A stretch of 18,208 nt of DNA from contig JBBKWQ010000226.1 of the NCBI GenBank assembly GCA_037969115.1, forward strand, positions 1-18,208. The letters run 5' to 3'. Below the pieces are notes generated by a model. The model worked only from the letters and a program-made list of their open reading frames with translations, did no database searches and was not told the DNA's origin. Shown here one piece after another: positions 7,364-14,447 of the stretch. Numbering within the stretch: the first letter of the stretch is position 1; every line of letters starts with the position of its first letter. The position numbers were made by a program, and so were the translations under genes. Source of the DNA: JBBKWQ01 sp037969115. Its GTDB lineage: Bacteria; Actinomycetota; Acidimicrobiia; Acidimicrobiales; Ilumatobacteraceae.

Positions 7364-7413
7364 GAACGATCGCTAGTGGGTGGGATATTAACGATCGTTA
7401 GCTTGCTTGGCAA
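7364..7413 (-). promoter_or_regulatory. importer promoter with palindromic repressor operators
   Basis: On the reverse strand, TTGCCA (7413-7408) and TAATAT (7390-7385) are separated by exactly 17 bases, a near-consensus -35/-10 pair. The perfect palindrome TAACGATCGTTA (7389-7400) fills the spacer and overlaps the -10 box. A second, imperfect copy, GAACGATCGCTA (7364-7375), lies 25 bases downstream centre to centre, around the expected transcript start. A 7-base inverted repeat (TCGTTCG/CGAACGA, 7348-7369) overlaps the second copy. The geometry fits repression of the importer by a TetR-type dimer, possibly one of the two TetR proteins here (inference). Confidence 0.65.
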
Positions 7414-7809
7414 GAGGGTGAACGCTGGGGTTCGATGGGGTTCGATGGGGGACCGACCGTCGAGCAACTGTGTCGCACGCCAGTCGTGGCGTGTTCGGAT
7501 GGCGCACATCCGACCTGGCGCGCTCGTTGGCCTTGACGGAGGGCGAGGACGCCGATTCTTCTATGTTCGTCATCAAGTGGCGATTTTCGAGTGTGTCGGG
7601 GTGCTCGAGGAGTCGCCAGACTTGGCGTGCGATGTAGCGCTTGTATCCGGTCAACCCATTTTCGACCAAACTGCTTCGGCGTGCCGTGGGGGAGATGGCG
7701 TTCGTCAACAGCCTCGACCAACCCCTGACGAAGGGATGACCGGCGGCCCTCGAACCGAGGGTACGTATGCGCTCGTATTGGTCGAACGTGTCGCGACCGA
7801 GGAGGTGCC
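7414..7809. other. intergenic region with twin hairpins and tandem decamer
   Basis: No intact gene is recognised. A 10-base tandem duplication (TTCGATGGGG twice) lies at 7431-7450. Two perfect 7-base-stem hairpins stand nearly back to back: CACGCCA-GTCG-TGGCGTG at 7476-7493 and TCGGATG-GCGCA-CATCCGA at 7495-7513. There is no T-run after either. Reverse-strand sequence at 7583-7675 has a weak transposase-like look (listed separately). GGAGG at 7801-7805 is the ribosome site of the following truncated ligase. Confidence 0.45.
7583..7675 (-). pseudogene. possible scrap of an IS110-type transposase C-terminus
   Basis: One reverse frame contains YKRYIARQVWRLLEH, which recalls the C-terminal LKRYIAREVYR-like element common in actinobacterial IS110-family transposases. 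Only about 30 residues look convincing; the surrounding frame is ordinary high-GC open sequence. The assignment is from memory of the family pattern and is weak. If correct it would explain the broken genes nearby. Confidence 0.25.
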
Positions 7810-8156
7810 ATGTCCGCAGACGGCGAACTGATCGAGGCCGGTTTGCTGTCGGCACCGGTTCGTCGGGCAACACGGCTCGACTTCCCGATCGTCCGGCGAT
7901 CGTTGCGCTGCACAGCCCGACTGCGAAGCGCCGCGTGCTGACCTACGGGGAACTCAACGCTCAGGCCAGCCGTTTGGCCTGGGCCTTGCTCGAACGAGGA
8001 GTGGGCCCGGGTGACGTCGTCGCCGCGATGGGGCGCAACTGCCCAGAGTTGATCGTGGCATTCTGGGCCTCGGCAAAGATCGGTGCGGTGGTGACCGGTG
8101 TGAACTACACGTTCACGCCGCGCGAGATGCACTGCCAACTGGCGCACTCCGAGGCC
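7810..8156 (+). pseudogene. truncated, frameshifted acyl-CoA ligase, N-terminal remnant
   Basis: An ATG at 7810 with GGAGG upstream begins MSADGELIEAGLLSAPVRRAT, which parallels LSNPVRRATFGDQLRRN of the intact ligase at 16103-17725. The frame then changes near 7870-7880: sequence equivalent to FGDQLRR is missing, and the match continues one frame over as NTARLPDRPAIVALHSP, RRVLTYGELNAQASRLAWAL, GPGDVVAAMGRNCPELIVAF and GVNYTFTPREM. Homology stops at 8156, 24 bases before the end of the convergent hydrolase gene, before any catalytic motif. Two lesions (small frame-shifting deletion, 3' truncation) mark it as dead. It is closer in sequence to the intact ligase than the remnant at 1037-1279 is. 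Confidence 0.8.
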
Positions 8157-8179
8157 ATACAACCTCAGGGATTCACACC

Positions 8180-9232
8180 TCAGGACAAGATGGCGTCGGC
8201 TATGGCGTCGGGAGCCTCATACGGAATGAGGTGCCCGACCTCGGGAAGCTCCACGTAGCGGGCTCCCGCGATCATCTGGGCCAGTCGCATGCCGTTGCCA
8301 ACCGGCATGAGTGGATCCAGCGCACCGTGGATCACGGTGGTCGCAATGTCGATTCTGTTCAGCCGCGACGACCCGTGCCACGACGAGATCGCGCGCAATT
8401 GCGAGAGCATCGATGTCTGCGGTGTCGATCGCTGGATCACCTGGGCCGTCAGCTCCTGCATCGCTTCAGGATGTCGAGCGGGGAACCCCGGTGCGGTGAC
8501 GGATCCCCAGGTTCGGATGAGATGCTCCAGGAGCGGTTCGTCCGGACGTCGCGTTGCCAGCACGGCCTCCAACGCAGAGGGAGGAGGAGTGAAACCAGCG
8601 GGTGTCGGTGGGCGGGTGCCACACAACACCAACCGCTGCACCAGACGGGGGTGGCGCAGCGCCAGTTCCTGGGCGATCATTCCGCCCATCGACATTCCGA
8701 CGATGATCGCCGAAGTGGCACGCAGCGCGCCCAGCACGTCGGCGACGTCGTCGGCCAATTGGGCCATCGTGAACGGCGCCGGCGCAGTGCGCGAGTATCC
8801 CGACCCACGATTGTCGACTCGTACCACGTCGGTCTCGCCCAGGGCACCGAGGAGGGCGGCCGGCCAGGCAAGGCCGGATGCGCTCCAGCCGTTGAGCAAC
8901 ACGACCACGGGCCGATCACCCGTGACACGATCCGGGCCATGCCAGAAGACGGCCGGAGCACCGCGGCCCGTCGTCTCGCGATGCGGTGCGAGCTCGCGAC
9001 GGAGCCGGACTTCAGCGTCGCGCCGCGTCTCCTGGGTCGTACGGATCCCGGTCGTTGCCGCCAGGGCATGGACATAGCAACGCTGCTGGTTCCTGAGCAA
9101 CGCCTCGTAGCGGATACCGGTCTTGAGCAACCCGGCCCCGACCGGATGGTCTGCTATCGGAGCCGTGTAGGCCAGTGCGGTATCCATCGTCGCGGCATCG
9201 AGCCTCGAGGTGAGCATCTTCCACAGACTCAT
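8180..9232 (-). CDS. alpha/beta-hydrolase fold protein
   Basis: The 350-residue protein has an alpha/beta-hydrolase domain from about residue 105. The oxyanion-hole region is LLNGWSASG, the nucleophile elbow is GMSMGG (Ser181), and the acid and His are in IHGALDPLMP (Asp306) and EVGHLIP (His334), a complete Ser-Asp-His triad. About 100 N-terminal residues precede the fold and are not recognised. The ATG overlaps the stop of the acyl-CoA synthetase by four bases (ATGA), so the two are translationally coupled. With the divergent PHA synthase genes next door, a thioesterase, lipase or PHA-depolymerase-like role is plausible, but the sequence alone does not separate these. The end falls 24 bases from the broken ligase on the other strand. 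Confidence 0.85.
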   Translation of the reverse strand: MSLWKMLTSRLDAATMDTALAYTAPIADHPVGAGLLKTGIRYEALLRNQQRCYVHALAATTGIRTTQETRRDAEVRLRRELAPHRETTGRGAPAVFWHGPDRVTGDRPVVVLLNGWSASGLAWPAALLGALGETDVVRVDNRGSGYSRTAPAPFTMAQLADDVADVLGALRATSAIIVGMSMGGMIAQELALRHPRLVQRLVLCGTRPPTPAGFTPPPSALEAVLATRRPDEPLLEHLIRTWGSVTAPGFPARHPEAMQELTAQVIQRSTPQTSMLSQLRAISSWHGSSRLNRIDIATTVIHGALDPLMPVGNGMRLAQMIAGARYVELPEVGHLIPYEAPDAIADAILS

Positions 9233-10818
9233 GAACCCACCATCTCGTCGGATCCGTCGCGGGTTTCGCGAAGGACGCGCCGTAAGACCTTCCCCGTCGG
9301 CGAGCGCGGCAACTCGTCGACGAACTCCACCCGGCGAGGCACCTTGTGCCGGGCCAGATTGTCACGGACGTGAGACCGTACGTCCTCGACCGTCAGTTCG
9401 GCGCCGTGGTCGCGGACCACGAAGGCGGCCAACGCCTGGCCGAAGCTGTCGTCGGGAACCCCCACGACGGCGATCTCGTCAACGCCCGGTAGGTGAGAGA
9501 GCAACTCTTCGACTTCGACGGGGAAAACGTTCTCGCCGCCGGAGACGATCATGTCGTCCTCGCGGCCCTCCACGAACAGCAACCCCTTGTCGAAGCGACC
9601 AAGGTCGCCCGACGACAGCAATCCGTCGCGTTCTTCCTTGCCGCCTCCGCTGGTGTAGCCCTCGAATCGCGATGGTCCACCGACGAAGATCCGTCCGATC
9701 CCGCCGTCGGGAACGGGCATGCCGTGTTCATCCAGGATCGCAACCCGGACCCCTAGTACGACTCGCCCGGCGGTGGAAGGTGCCCGCAGCAGATCGCGTG
9801 GAGTGGCGATGGTGGCCACCGAGACCTCGGTGGAGCCGTACAGGTTGTAGAGCACCGGTCCGAAACGGTCGAGCACCGCGGCCGCCAGGCGACTTCCCAG
9901 CGCCGAGCCGCTGGACGCAATGATCTCCAACGACGGCGTGGGGGCCGACACGAGTTCCGACGCCGGCAGGGCCAGAATCCGAGAGAGCATCGCCGGCACG
10001 ACAACGAGGACCCGTGCCCGATGCTCAGAGACCGCGTTGATGACGGCGTGAGGGTCGAACCGTCTGGCGACGATGTTGGTGGTGCAGCGCCCCAAGCCGA
10101 GCAACAGATGGGTCAATCCCCAGCCGTGGAACATGGGTGCGGCAATGACCTGGGTGTCACCAAGCCGGAGCGGCAAGCGTTCCAGGACCGCGGCAACCCC
10201 TTCGATGGCCCCGATCTCGGAAGTACGGGTGGCCCCCTTGGGCCGACCGGTGGTTCCAGAGGTGAGGATCACCATGCGACCCTGGTCGCGTCGAGGCGAA
10301 ATCCGTCCGGGGGTGTGGGCCAGCGATGCCATCGCCCGTTCGTCGAACCGGGTCACCGGGCTCGTACCGAACAACGCCGCGAACTCGTCGTCGTGGATAA
10401 CGACTTCGATGCCCTCGCTGTCGATCACGTCGAGCAGTTGCGGCCCGGCGAAGCCGGTGTTCAACAGCACGACGTCGGCCCCGGTCACCGAGACCGCGAT
10501 CAACCACTCCACGAAGCCACAGTGGTTGCGGTTCATCAGCCCGACCCGGGTGCCTGGGCCCACACCGTGAGCCATCAGTCCCGCGGCGACAGCTTGGGCC
10601 CGTTCCCACAGCGACCGGTAGGTGAGCTGCGCATCGTCGTCTCGAATCGCGACGCGTTCGGGATACCGTGCCGCGGCAGCAGCGATGCCGCCGCCCAACG
10701 TCGTACCCCACGGCGCCATCGCCAGCAGCGCTCGCGGCATCCGATCAGGGCGTTCGAAGGGACGGGTGTTCGCCCTCATGAGGATGACCGCAGCACGCGA
10801 ACGACGAACAATCGACAT
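9229..10818 (-). CDS. fatty-acyl-CoA synthetase (AMP-binding enzyme, FadD-like)
   Basis: The 529-residue enzyme should activate a fatty acid to acyl-CoA through an acyl-adenylate. Motifs are complete and in order: A3 LTSGTTGRPKGA (185-196), A5 YGSTE (327-331), A7 SGDLGRF (403-409), A8 GREDDMIVSGGENVFPVEVE (418-437) and A10 RSPTGKVLRR with the catalytic Lys510. The ATG at 10818 is supported by TATGAT ending six bases upstream, which suggests a leaderless message; Met15 and Met27 are alternatives, and family similarity starts only near residue 30. It forms an operon with the downstream hydrolase and diverges from the PHA genes, so it may feed CoA esters to them (inference). Chain length is not predictable. 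Confidence 0.93.
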   Translation of the reverse strand: MSIVRRSRAAVILMRANTRPFERPDRMPRALLAMAPWGTTLGGGIAAAAARYPERVAIRDDDAQLTYRSLWERAQAVAAGLMAHGVGPGTRVGLMNRNHCGFVEWLIAVSVTGADVVLLNTGFAGPQLLDVIDSEGIEVVIHDDEFAALFGTSPVTRFDERAMASLAHTPGRISPRRDQGRMVILTSGTTGRPKGATRTSEIGAIEGVAAVLERLPLRLGDTQVIAAPMFHGWGLTHLLLGLGRCTTNIVARRFDPHAVINAVSEHRARVLVVVPAMLSRILALPASELVSAPTPSLEIIASSGSALGSRLAAAVLDRFGPVLYNLYGSTEVSVATIATPRDLLRAPSTAGRVVLGVRVAILDEHGMPVPDGGIGRIFVGGPSRFEGYTSGGGKEERDGLLSSGDLGRFDKGLLFVEGREDDMIVSGGENVFPVEVEELLSHLPGVDEIAVVGVPDDSFGQALAAFVVRDHGAELTVEDVRSHVRDNLARHKVPRRVEFVDELPRSPTGKVLRRVLRETRDGSDEMVGS

Positions 10819-10824
10819 CGCCGC

Positions 10825-10830
10825 ATCATA
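10825..10830 (-). promoter_or_regulatory. -10 box of the acyl-CoA synthetase, leaderless geometry
   Basis: TATGAT on the reverse strand ends six bases before the ATG at 10818. A transcript would then start at or next to the A of the start codon. No ribosome site is seen before the ATG. No good -35 is visible, which is common in actinobacterial leaderless promoters. Confidence 0.5.
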
Positions 10831-10871
10831 GATCGCGACGAATGAGATTCGGGGGGCGCCGCGGCCAAGGG

Positions 10872-10877
10872 TAGGGT
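10872..10877 (+). promoter_or_regulatory. possible -10 box of the PHA operon
   Basis: TAGGGT lies 26 bases before the PhaE-like start and fits the actinobacterial TANNNT pattern. No clear -35 is seen. A strong ribosome site (GGGAGGAG, 10888-10895) follows, eight bases before the ATG. Confidence 0.3.
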
Positions 10878-10903
10878 TCGATCATCCGGGAGGAGACCGA
10901 CTC

Positions 10904-11374
10904 ATGGCTGAATCGCAACCGCTGTGGAAGCAGATCTTCGATAACGTGGAGCGGGTTGTCGGACCGACGCTCGACGGGCTCACACGGACCGAGGAGTTCG
11001 TAACCCTGGTGGCCTTGGGTCAGCGCGGGATCGGAGAGTTCGACCGCCGGCTCGAGAGCACGTCCCGACGTCTCTGGCACCGCCTCAACCTCCCGGCTGG
11101 AAGTGACATCAACCGGCTGCTCGAACACATCGCTCGCCTGGAGCGCCACGTGAGCGAACTGGAGCATCAGCTCAAGGATCGCGAGAACACCGAGTACCTC
11201 GCCTCGCTCAACGCTCGCTACGAGGCTCGCACCGCTGGCAAGCCGCCGGCCGACCCGGCGTCGAGGTCGTCCCGGGCCAAGTCGACGACCAGGGCCAAGT
11301 CGACGACCAGGGCCAAATCCGACAAACGCGCCTCAGCCAAGCCAGCCGGTCGAACGACGACGTCCGCAACCTGA
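10904..11374 (+). CDS. small PhaE-like PHA synthase partner / phasin-like coiled-coil protein
   Basis: The 156-residue hydrophilic protein has LWHRLNLPAGSDI (58-69) followed by a heptad-rich helix (about 66-95, LLEHIARLERHVSELEHQL). This matches the hallmark near the C-terminus of PhaE and some phasins: a Leu-Pro-x-x-S-D/E-hydrophobic turn leading into a coiled coil. The tail (120-156) is Lys/Arg/Ser/Thr/Ala-rich and contains RAKSTT twice, from an 18-base tandem repeat (11274-11309). Such basic tails are used by PHA-granule proteins to bind DNA or polymer. Classical PhaE is about twice this length, so this is a minimal partner, closer in size to PhaR of class IV. It lies 19 bases upstream of the PHA synthase on the same strand. 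Confidence 0.65.
   Translation: MAESQPLWKQIFDNVERVVGPTLDGLTRTEEFVTLVALGQRGIGEFDRRLESTSRRLWHRLNLPAGSDINRLLEHIARLERHVSELEHQLKDRENTEYLASLNARYEARTAGKPPADPASRSSRAKSTTRAKSTTRAKSDKRASAKPAGRTTTSAT
11274..11309 (+). repeat. 18-base tandem repeat in the basic tail
   Basis: Two exact copies of GGGCCAAGTCGACGACCA stand head to tail, with a third partial copy starting at 11310 (GGGCCAAAT). The length is a multiple of three, so copy changes would alter tail length without breaking the frame. Confidence 0.85.
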
Positions 11375-11393
11375 TCGAGGCGGTGGTCCAACG

Positions 11394-12473
11394 ATGCCTA
11401 CCATCGAGACGCCAACGGCGGTTGTCGAGCAGTTCCGCCGTGACATCGAGCGCAACGTGCTGCGCGCCCGCAACGGCCTGAAGCATCTCGCCGGCGTGGG
11501 ACGCGTCGAGGTGGGGTGCTCAGCCAAGGAGCTCGTCTGGGAGCGCGACAAGGTCCGCCTCTATCGCTACGACAGCGACCATCGCTCGCTCGCACCCCCG
11601 ATTCTGATCGTCATGAGTCTCGTGTCCAAGCCGTACATCGTAGACCTACGGCCAGGGAACAGCTTCGTGGAGAGTCTGTTGGAGCGGGGTCTCGACGTGT
11701 ACCTCCTGGACTGGGGAATACCCGACGCGGCGGACGCGGACAACACGCTCGAGACCTATTGCGACGAGTACCTACCGTATGCCGCGGTCGCCGCCATGCG
11801 CGAGAGCGCTCGAGACGAGATACACGTCTTGGGATATTGCCTCGGTGGGTTGCTCTCCGCGGTATTCGCCGCTGGACACCCCGAGATCCCACTGCGATCG
11901 CTCACGCTCCTCGCAACACCGGTGAACTTCGCAGAGATGGGCGCGATGACCACGATGGTGCGCGACGAGCGGCTCGATCTGAACCAATTCGTTGACGCGA
12001 CCGGCAACATTCCGTCCGAGGTCATGTTGAGGGCGGTCAATCTGATGCGAGTCACGGGCCAGGCCAGCACCTATGCCGCACTGCTCGACCAACTCGACAA
12101 CAGTGAGTACATCGCCGCCCATCAGGCGATGCACGGTTGGGCGACGGATCACATCCCCTTTCCGGGTGCGTGCTTCCGCCAGATCGCCGTGTCGATGGTC
12201 CGCGAGAACCGTCTCGCTGAGAACCGGCTGGTGACTGGGCGCGGGAGGATCGACCTGGCGTCGATCACGTGTCCCGTGCTCAACGTGGTCGGACTCAAGG
12301 ACTATCTCGTGCCCGTCGCGGCCAACGAACCGATCCTGAGCCTGATCCCCCAGCTCGAAGACCTCCGTTTCGATACCGGCCACATCGGTCTCGTCGTCGG
12401 CGGCAAGGCCCATCGGAGCTTCATCCCAGTCCTGGTCGACTGGCTTGTCGACCACAGTGAGGAGCTGGCGTGA
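11394..12473 (+). CDS. phaC: class III poly(3-hydroxyalkanoate) synthase catalytic subunit
   Basis: The 359-residue alpha/beta-hydrolase-fold enzyme polymerises hydroxyacyl-CoA into polyester. It has the synthase lipase-like box GYCLGG with nucleophile Cys149, the acid in VVGLKDYLVP (Asp303) and the base in TGHIGL (His330). These positions nearly equal the C149/D302/H331 triad known for the Allochromatium vinosum class III enzyme. The element VYLLDWGIPDAADADNTLETY is a typical PhaC signature. The length of about 355-360 residues identifies class III/IV rather than the roughly 590-residue class I. The PhaE-like gene just upstream supports a two-subunit enzyme. The stop overlaps the GNAT start by four bases. 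No phaA or phaB gene is in the window. Confidence 0.88.
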   Translation: MPTIETPTAVVEQFRRDIERNVLRARNGLKHLAGVGRVEVGCSAKELVWERDKVRLYRYDSDHRSLAPPILIVMSLVSKPYIVDLRPGNSFVESLLERGLDVYLLDWGIPDAADADNTLETYCDEYLPYAAVAAMRESARDEIHVLGYCLGGLLSAVFAAGHPEIPLRSLTLLATPVNFAEMGAMTTMVRDERLDLNQFVDATGNIPSEVMLRAVNLMRVTGQASTYAALLDQLDNSEYIAAHQAMHGWATDHIPFPGACFRQIAVSMVRENRLAENRLVTGRGRIDLASITCPVLNVVGLKDYLVPVAANEPILSLIPQLEDLRFDTGHIGLVVGGKAHRSFIPVLVDWLVDHSEELA

Positions 12474-13009
12474 CCGCCGAGGTGGACATCGCACCGTTCG
12501 AGGCCGACGACGTCGAGGTGGTCTGGCACTTCTTTCAGGGTCTCCCCGCCCTGGACCGAACGTTCGTGAAGGAACCGGTGACTCAGCGCGCCGACGTCGC
12601 GCGATGGACGACAGACACCCGCCCCCATCGCTATTTGGCTCGAGCCGGCGGAGCCATGGTCGGCTACGTGGGCGTTTTCCCAGGTGTCGGGTGGTCAGCG
12701 CATGTCGGCGAACTCCGCCTCGTCGTCGATCCGGGCAAGCGACGCCAGGGCATCGGCCAGCGTTTGGCTCGCCACGGCCTCTCTGTCGCGCTCGGAGCGG
12801 ATCTTACGAAGCTGGTGGTCGAGGTCGTGGCCGACCAAGAGCCCACGATCGCGCTGTTCACACGCCTCGGATTCCGTGGCGAGGCCTTGCTCGCGGACCA
12901 CGTCCGCGCCCCGAACGGCGTCTTCCATGACCTCATCGTGTTGGCCAACCGCACCGATGAGAACTGGCAAATCCTCTCGGTCGTCGGCCTGGACGAGCCT
13001 CTTCAATGA
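12470..13009 (+). CDS. GNAT family N-acetyltransferase
   Basis: The 179-residue protein shows the acetyl-CoA-binding motif A of GNAT enzymes: LRLVVDPGKRRQGIGQRLA (82-100), with the R-R-x-G-x-G loop that holds the pyrophosphate. Motif B is at about 112-136, where ALFTRLGFRGEA is the usual end-of-domain pattern. The GTG start overlaps the PHA synthase stop (GTGA), so it is translationally coupled to it. The substrate is unknown; acylation of a PHA-granule protein or metabolic enzyme would fit the context but is a guess. Confidence 0.85.
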   Translation: MTAEVDIAPFEADDVEVVWHFFQGLPALDRTFVKEPVTQRADVARWTTDTRPHRYLARAGGAMVGYVGVFPGVGWSAHVGELRLVVDPGKRRQGIGQRLARHGLSVALGADLTKLVVEVVADQEPTIALFTRLGFRGEALLADHVRAPNGVFHDLIVLANRTDENWQILSVVGLDEPLQ

Positions 13010-13284
13010 ACGGTCGGGACTTGCGATCATTGCGCCTTCCGGTGAGGCGCCCGAGATCCCGGTTCAGTCCCCACCGACCTGATGGGGTCTATCCTGCGTG
13101 TAATGCTGGCGCTCGCGGTCACTCCGATCATGAACCGCCTCCTCGGGCTGAACAACATGGACGGCCTGGTCGCCACCTCCATGCGTGGCCAGCCATTGGT
13201 CTCACCCTCAACCATCTGGAAGAACGGACAGCCCGAGCGAACTTCTCGCCCCGACAGGCGCCACCCGACGCGAAGGAACCTCCA
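13010..13284. other. intergenic region before the acyl-CoA dehydrogenase
   Basis: A perfect hairpin GCGCCT-TCCGGTG-AGGCGC (13032-13050) just after the GNAT stop could end the PHA operon, though no T-run follows. A short forward frame from 13082 runs into the dehydrogenase in the wrong frame and resembles nothing I know. AAGGAA (13273-13278) is the likely ribosome site of the dehydrogenase. Confidence 0.35.
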
Positions 13285-14430
13285 ATGGAAATCTACGACG
13301 ACACCCACGAGATGTTCCGCTCCAGCATCGCCTCGTTCATCGACACTGAACTACGACCACACGCCGAAGAGTGGGACGAAGCAGGCATCGTGGACCGCTC
13401 GGTGTTCGTTGAAGCCGGTAAGCATGGATTCGTCGGCCTCGCTGTCGCGCCCGAATACGGCGGTGGCGGCAACGACGACTTCCGATTCAACGCGATCATC
13501 AACGAAGAAATCGCACGAGCTGGCCTCGGTGCCGCCGGTGTCGGCATCATGCTCCACAACGACATAACCACGCCGTATTTCGTCGAGTACTGCAATGCCG
13601 AACAAGCCGCCCGATGGCTTCCCGGGATCGCATCGGGTGAGCTCATCACCGCGGTCGCGATGACTGAGCCGGGCACCGGTTCTGATCTCGCCGGCATCGT
13701 CGCGACCGCCCGCCGCGATGGTGACGTGTTCGTTCTCAATGGCGCCAAGACCTTTATCACGAACGGCATCAACTCCGACCTCGTCATCGTGGTTTGTCGC
13801 ACCGACCCAGAAGCCGGCCAAAACGGAATGTCGCTCCTCGTCGTCGAACGCGCGATGCCCGGATTCGAACGCGGCCGCAACCTCGACAAGATCGGCCAGC
13901 ACGCCGCCGACACCGCAGAACTCTTCTTCGACGACGTGCGAGTACCCAATGCGAACCTCCTGGGCGAAGAAGGCCGAGCCTTCGAATACCTCGCGTCCAA
14001 CCTCGCACAAGAGCGCCTGTCTGTCGCTGTCTATGGATGCGCAGCCGCGAGCGCTGCCCTCGACTGGACCGTTGACTACGTCAAAGAACGGACTGCGTTC
14101 AAGCAGCCCCTTTCCGCATTCCAGAACACCAAATTCGAACTGGCATCGATCGCCACCGAGGTCGCCGTCACACAGTCATTCGTGAACGACTGTGTGATGA
14201 GCCACAATGCTGCGGAGCTCACCCCAGCCGGCGCCGCCATGGCGAAACTCTGGGCCACGGAAGTCCAAGGCCGTGTCCTCGACCGTTGCCTCCAGCTCTT
14301 CGGCGGCTACGGGTACATGACCGAATACCCCATCAGCCGCGCGTACGTCGACGCCCGCATAAGCCGCATCTATGGTGGCACGTCCGAAATAATGAAGATC
14401 ATCATCGCCAAGGACTTGCTCGGATCCTGA
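13285..14430 (+). CDS. acyl-CoA dehydrogenase
   Basis: The 381-residue flavoprotein should desaturate an acyl-CoA at alpha-beta and pass electrons to ETF. Domains in order: an N-terminal helical domain (from FRSSIASFIDTELRPHAEEW), a middle beta domain with VAMTEPGTGSDLAG (about 123-136), and a C-terminal helical domain ending GGYGYMTEYPISRAYVDARI and IYGGTSEIMKIIIAKDLL. At the MCAD catalytic position (YEGT) it has Gly364. Glu243 in LAQERLSVA matches the base used by the isovaleryl-/long-chain-type enzymes, so a branched or longer substrate is favoured. The ATG at 13285 gives the normal family length; the open frame extends further upstream without family similarity. The second TetR gene starts 17 bases after its stop. 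Confidence 0.93.
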   Translation: MEIYDDTHEMFRSSIASFIDTELRPHAEEWDEAGIVDRSVFVEAGKHGFVGLAVAPEYGGGGNDDFRFNAIINEEIARAGLGAAGVGIMLHNDITTPYFVEYCNAEQAARWLPGIASGELITAVAMTEPGTGSDLAGIVATARRDGDVFVLNGAKTFITNGINSDLVIVVCRTDPEAGQNGMSLLVVERAMPGFERGRNLDKIGQHAADTAELFFDDVRVPNANLLGEEGRAFEYLASNLAQERLSVAVYGCAAASAALDWTVDYVKERTAFKQPLSAFQNTKFELASIATEVAVTQSFVNDCVMSHNAAELTPAGAAMAKLWATEVQGRVLDRCLQLFGGYGYMTEYPISRAYVDARISRIYGGTSEIMKIIIAKDLLGS

Positions 14431-14447
14431 CTGTCGCGTTCAAGTCA

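Noticed and set aside
7398..8162. A 254-residue reverse open frame covering the intergenic region and the truncated ligase
   Set aside because: Its N-terminal half mirrors the ligase remnant on the other strand and its composition is shadow-like.
8231..9373. A 380-residue forward open frame opposite the hydrolase gene
   Set aside because: Arginine/serine-rich, no recognisable motif, and fully antisense to a gene with a complete catalytic triad; a high-GC shadow.
13082..13284. A forward frame before the dehydrogenase (MLALAVTPIMNRLLGLN)
   Set aside because: Short, runs into the dehydrogenase in the wrong frame, no strong ribosome site and no known family.
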